Origin: DATJBC01 sp035515515
GTDB lineage: Bacteria > Actinomycetota > Acidimicrobiia > Acidimicrobiales > UBA8190
DNA: 8,471 nt
Reading direction: 5' to 3'
NCBI GenBank assembly: GCA_035515515.1
Contig: DATJBC010000057.1
Location: 1-8,471 of the forward strand
Both the position numbers and the translations under genes were made by a program. Below are positions 5,968 through 8,471 of the stretch, piece after piece (position 1 is the stretch's first letter; each line of letters opens with the position of its first letter). A model generated the notes under the pieces. It saw only the letters and a program-made list of their open reading frames with translations. It was not told the origin of the DNA and did no database searches.

Positions 5968-7587
5968 GTGTCGCTGCGCGCCCGGCTGCTCGTGGCCGTC
6001 GCCGTCGTCGCGCTCGGGGCGCTGGCCATCGCCGACGTGGTCACCTACCAGGAACTGCGGTCGTTCCTCTACACCCGCATCGACCAGTCCCTCGAGCAGT
6101 CGCACGTGCCCATCGAGGCCGCCCTGGGGTCCGAGCCCCCCGGTGGCCGGGGCGGCGTGGTGCCCCCCGGGGTCACCGCCACCACCGCCCCCGGCGGCAG
6201 CGGGACCGACACCGACGGGGACGCCGCCGCGGCGGGGGAGCCAGGATGCGCGGCGTTGCCCGGCGTGACCGGCGACGTGCTGCGCGAGCTGCCGCCGGGA
6301 TCGCTGCTCGAGGTGCGCAGCGCCCGCGGCGGCGTGCTGTGCCGCTCGGTGCAGCCGCAACTGGGCGCCACCACCCCGAGGTTCCCGGCCCTCCCCGCCC
6401 CCATCAGCGGCTTCACGGCGAACGCCGCGGACTTCGGCGAGCCCACGACCTACCTCACCACGGCGGCGGCGGGCGCCTCGCCGGGGTTTCGCGTGCGCGC
6501 CTCGGTGCTCCAGGGCGGCCCCTACGCCGGTGGCCAGCTCCTCGTGGGCGCGCCCCTCGGCTCGACCGAGTCCACCCTGGGCCACCTCCTCGACGTCGAG
6601 CTCGTCGTCACCGGCGCCGCCCTCCTGGGGGCGCTCGCACTCGGGTGGTGGCTCGTACGCGTGGGGTTGCGGCCCCTGCGGGCCGTGGAGGGCACGGCCG
6701 AGGCGATCGCCCGGGGCGAGCTGGACCAGCGGGTCCCGGGGGGGGCGGCGCGCACCGAGGTGGGCCGGCTGGCCAGGGCCCTCAACGTGATGCTGGAACG
6801 GATCGAGGGGGCCTTCGCCCAGCGCGACGCCACCGAGGAGGAGCTGCGCCAGTCGGAGGGGCGCATGCGCCAGCTCGTGGCGGACGCATCGCACGAGCTG
6901 CGGACGCCGCTCAGCGCCGTCTCGGCCTACGCCGAGCTCTTCGAACAGGGGGCCTCCGCGCACCACGACGACCTCGAGCGGGTGATGAAGGGCATCCGGG
7001 CCGAGACCGACCGGATGGGGCACCTCGTGGAGGACCTCGTGTTGCTCGCCCGGCTCGACGAGGGCCGGCCCCTCGAGCGCGAGGAGGTCGAGCTCGTGGG
7101 CGTGGCGGCCGAGGCCGTGCAGACCGCCGCCACGGTGGGGCCGCCGTGGCCGGTCCACCTCGTGGCCCGCCAGCCGGTGGAGGTCGTCGGAGACCGCGTG
7201 CGCATCCGCCAGGTCCTGGACAACCTGCTCGCCAACGTGCGCACCCACTGCCCCCCGGGCACCGCCACCACGGTGGTGGTGGCGACGTCGGGCGACGAGG
7301 CGCTCATCACCGTGAGTGACGACGGGCCCGGCATCGCGGCGGGGGACGCCGAGCACCTCTTCGAGCGCTTCTACCGGGTGGACCCGTCGCGCTCGCGCCG
7401 GCACGGCGGCGCGGGCCTGGGCCTCTCCATCGTGGCGTCGATCGTGCGGGCCCACGGCGGGACGGTGCGGGCCGCCCCCGGCGCCAACGGCGGCGCCACG
7501 TTCAGCGTCCGGATCCCCCGGGCGGGGGCCACCCAGGGCGACGACCGGCCAGCCGCGCCGGCGGACTCACAGCGGACTCCTACCTGA
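5968..7587 (+). CDS. Membrane sensor histidine kinase, partner of the PhoP-like regulator
   Basis: This 539-residue sensor kinase phosphorylates the regulator encoded just upstream. A first membrane helix spans about 6-26. An extracytoplasmic region of about 180 residues follows, with a Gly/Pro/Ala/Thr-rich disordered stretch at 55-92 and only two cysteines in the sensor region, C94 and C125. The second membrane helix is about 209-231, followed by a HAMP linker with LRPLRAVEGTAEAIARGELDQRV (234-256). The HisKA domain carries the phospho-acceptor His309 in ADASHELRTPLSAVSAYAE (305-323). The ATPase domain has the N box DNLLANVRTH (418-427), DDGPGI (451-456) and the G2 box GGAGLGLSIV (480-489). 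GTG 5968 abuts the regulator stop with no gap. The signal sensed is unknown; the cysteine pair makes redox sensing possible but unproven. The last codons contain a further TCACAGC copy. Confidence 0.92.
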   Translation: MSLRARLLVAVAVVALGALAIADVVTYQELRSFLYTRIDQSLEQSHVPIEAALGSEPPGGRGGVVPPGVTATTAPGGSGTDTDGDAAAAGEPGCAALPGVTGDVLRELPPGSLLEVRSARGGVLCRSVQPQLGATTPRFPALPAPISGFTANAADFGEPTTYLTTAAAGASPGFRVRASVLQGGPYAGGQLLVGAPLGSTESTLGHLLDVELVVTGAALLGALALGWWLVRVGLRPLRAVEGTAEAIARGELDQRVPGGAARTEVGRLARALNVMLERIEGAFAQRDATEEELRQSEGRMRQLVADASHELRTPLSAVSAYAELFEQGASAHHDDLERVMKGIRAETDRMGHLVEDLVLLARLDEGRPLEREEVELVGVAAEAVQTAATVGPPWPVHLVARQPVEVVGDRVRIRQVLDNLLANVRTHCPPGTATTVVVATSGDEALITVSDDGPGIAAGDAEHLFERFYRVDPSRSRRHGGAGLGLSIVASIVRAHGGTVRAAPGANGGATFSVRIPRAGATQGDDRPAAPADSQRTPT

Positions 7588-7594
7588 CTGTGCG
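7566..7594 (+). promoter_or_regulatory. Possible second response-regulator site near the end of the kinase gene
   Basis: An exact TCACAGC (7566-7572) lies in the last codons of the kinase gene. The 7-mer 11 bp later is only a 4/7 match (TCCTACC). CTGTGCG (7588-7594) carries the inverted core CACAG 21 bp away. It is weaker than the repeats before the regulator gene, but it is placed where a promoter for the membrane-protein/apbE genes could start. Confidence 0.3.
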
Positions 7595-7641
7595 CTGACG
7601 CCGAGGTTGGGATGGTCCCATGCAGGTGATGAGCCTGTTCA

Positions 7642-7693
7642 CCCCCTCCCCGCCCCCGTCCGCTCCCCCACACTCCCCCACCCCCCCTCCCCC
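7642..7693 (+). other. C-rich, G-poor tract with seven C-runs
   Basis: Seven runs of four to seven C residues (7642-7646, 7648-7651, 7653-7657, 7665-7669, 7675-7679, 7681-7687, 7689-7693) fill 52 bases, with very few G. As RNA this resembles a Rho utilisation site. The complementary strand has seven G-runs and could form a G-quadruplex. The tract lies in the 154-base gap after the kinase and directly precedes a strong hairpin. Confidence 0.55.
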
Positions 7694-7724
7694 GGCGCCG
7701 TCGCCCGGGGGCGACGGCGCCGGG
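7691..7724 (+). terminator. Perfect 15-bp stem hairpin, candidate terminator or attenuator
   Basis: Bases 7691-7705 pair without mismatch with 7710-7724 around a CGGG tetraloop. This is the strongest hairpin in the window. No T-run follows, so it is not a classical intrinsic terminator. With the C-rich tract in front it could form a Rho-dependent terminator with a 3'-end-protecting stem, or an attenuator for the gene starting 18 bases later. It is symmetric and so also exists on the minus strand. Confidence 0.45.
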
Positions 7725-7741
7725 ACGACGCCCGCAGCCGG

Positions 7742-8062
7742 GTGCGCAGGGCCTCCACGTCCGTGGCGCTCTCGGCGGCGGCCCTGGTCGGCGTGGTGGG
7801 ACTGGTCGTATCGAGGCAGATCCCGGGCACGACGGCCGCCACCCCCACGACCGTCTCGGGCGGGTCGTCGACCTCGGGGTCCGGCACCACGACCACGTCG
7901 GGGACCGGTTCGTCGGCGGCCGACGACGGTTCCGGCGCCGCCTCGACGTCGGGGCCGGGGGCATCCACGTCGGGCCCGTCGTCGGCGGGCTCCACCTCGA
8001 GCGGCGGCCCCAGCTCCACGTGGCGGTCCCCCGTGGTGGTCTCGGGCGGCACGGGTCGCTGA
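7742..8062 (+). CDS. Small membrane-anchored Ser/Thr/Gly-rich protein
   Basis: This 106-residue protein starts at GTG 7742, the only start in this frame before the hydrophobic segment. VRRAS is followed by one membrane helix or signal anchor (about 7-23, SVALSAAALVGVVGLVV). A low-complexity Ser/Thr/Gly/Pro region fills residues 30-106, with TSG units coded by acgtcggg copies at 7895, 7946 and 7967. Anchor plus such a linker is typical of the N-terminus of actinobacterial FMN-binding-domain proteins found beside ApbE. Here, however, the reading frame ends at TGA 8060 with no FMN-binding domain. No ribosome-binding site is clear, and a strong hairpin lies 18 bases upstream. The gene may be a truncated relic, a stand-alone tether, or part of a flavinylation system whose acceptor domain is encoded elsewhere. 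The stop is one base before the apbE start. Confidence 0.6.
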   Translation: MRRASTSVALSAAALVGVVGLVVSRQIPGTTAATPTTVSGGSSTSGSGTTTTSGTGSSAADDGSGAASTSGPGASTSGPSSAGSTSSGGPSSTWRSPVVVSGGTGR

Positions 8063-8063
8063 C

Positions 8064-8471
8064 GTGCACCTCCCCACCCGCTCCCTGCGCGGCATCGGCA
8101 CGACGGCCACGGTCGCCGTCACCGACCGGGGCGCGCTCGACGTCGGCGCGCAACTGCTCCGGGAGGAGCTCGACGCCATCGACCTCGCCTGCAGCCGCTT
8201 CCGGCCCGACTCCGAGCTGCAGCGCCTGCACCACGCGGCCGGCGCAGCAGTCGAGGTGAGCCCGCTGTTGTTCGACGCCATCGACGTGGCCTGCGCCGTG
8301 GCCCGTGCCACCGGGGGCGCCGTCGACCCGACGGTGGGGGCCGCCGTCAGTGCCCTGGGCTACGACCGCGACTTCGCCGAGCTGGGTGGCCCCGACGGCG
8401 CCCCGACGGGGGCCGGGGAGGGCCCGGGCGGCCCGCCCCCCGGCGCCCGCCCCCCTACGCACCCGGCGCCG
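8064..8471 (+). CDS. apbE: ApbE-type FAD:protein FMN transferase, 5' part, cut by window end
   Basis: The frame is open from GTG 8064 to the window edge (136 codons, no stop), so only the N-terminal half is seen. ApbE attaches FMN from FAD to a Thr or Ser of target flavoproteins. The family signature is clear: RGIGTTATVAV (9-19), LREELDAIDLACSRFRPDSEL (32-52), the AAG..VEVSP stretch (58-67) and ATGGAVDPTVGAAVSALGYDRDF (82-104). There is no lipoprotein or Sec signal, which suggests a cytosolic start or a membrane-less actinobacterial form. After residue 107 comes a Gly/Pro-rich stretch to the edge, where this family often has a variable loop. The frame is also open back past the preceding gene, but homology starts here. 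The TGA-C-GTG junction implies coupled translation with the membrane protein. Confidence 0.88.
   Translation, partial: MHLPTRSLRGIGTTATVAVTDRGALDVGAQLLREELDAIDLACSRFRPDSELQRLHHAAGAAVEVSPLLFDAIDVACAVARATGGAVDPTVGAAVSALGYDRDFAELGGPDGAPTGAGEGPGGPPPGARPPTHPAP

Noticed and set aside
5179..7455. 758-codon open frame on the minus strand opposite the two-component system
   Set aside because: It covers two well-supported plus-strand genes and shows no domain, only Gly/His/Arg-rich sequence.
7620..8063. ApbE translation starting at the ATG at 7620 in the same open frame
   Set aside because: The extra 148 codons are Pro/Arg-rich and cross the C-tract and hairpin; ApbE homology starts right after GTG 8064.
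8384..8471. Possible frameshift in apbE because of the Gly/Pro-rich run before the window edge
   Set aside because: Variable Gly/Pro-rich loops occur at this point of the family and the frame stays open; without the downstream sequence no break can be claimed.

Overview
The window is very GC-rich, with GTG starts at six of nine genes, stop/start overlaps and tightly packed genes. Several proteins resemble actinobacterial families: a FurA/CatR-like regulator, a PhoP-like response regulator and an actinobacterial PrmC-related methyltransferase. I read it as chromosomal DNA of a high-GC actinobacterium. A deep-branching group such as Acidimicrobiia is possible but cannot be fixed by eye.

Layout: positions 1-504 hold no convincing protein gene. 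They do contain pieces of a tRNA-Arg(CCG) that do not add up to an intact tRNA (335-432). Next come two overlapping methyltransferase genes on the plus strand: a PrmC/HemK-related protein (505-1278) and a class I small-molecule-type methyltransferase (1275-1985). A convergent aminoglycoside-phosphotransferase-fold kinase lies on the minus strand (1989-3110). The next plus-strand unit is a furA-katA operon (3216-5155), whose promoter carries a clear AT-rich dyad expected to be the Fur-family operator. After 110 bp follows a PhoP-type two-component system (response regulator 5266-5967, histidine kinase 5968-7587). It is preceded by three 7-bp direct repeats with 11-bp period that match the TCACAGC-N4-TCACAGC pattern of mycobacterial PhoP sites. 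The gap after the kinase holds an extreme C-rich tract and a perfect 15-bp stem hairpin. Last come a 106-residue membrane-anchored Ser/Thr/Gly-rich protein (7742-8062) and the 5' part of an ApbE-type FAD:protein FMN transferase (8064 to the window edge, with no stop reached).

How they may work together: FurA probably represses its own operon and katA until peroxide or metal conditions relieve it, and KatA then removes hydrogen peroxide. The two-component system probably regulates itself through the triple repeat and may control the downstream membrane-protein/apbE genes. Two-component system, FMN-binding membrane protein and ApbE is a recurring actinobacterial arrangement for extracytoplasmic flavin-based electron transfer. 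Here the protein in the FMN-binding slot has only the anchor and linker and no FMN-binding domain, which is the most unusual point of the right half. The left-hand methyltransferases and kinase have no evident link to the redox part.
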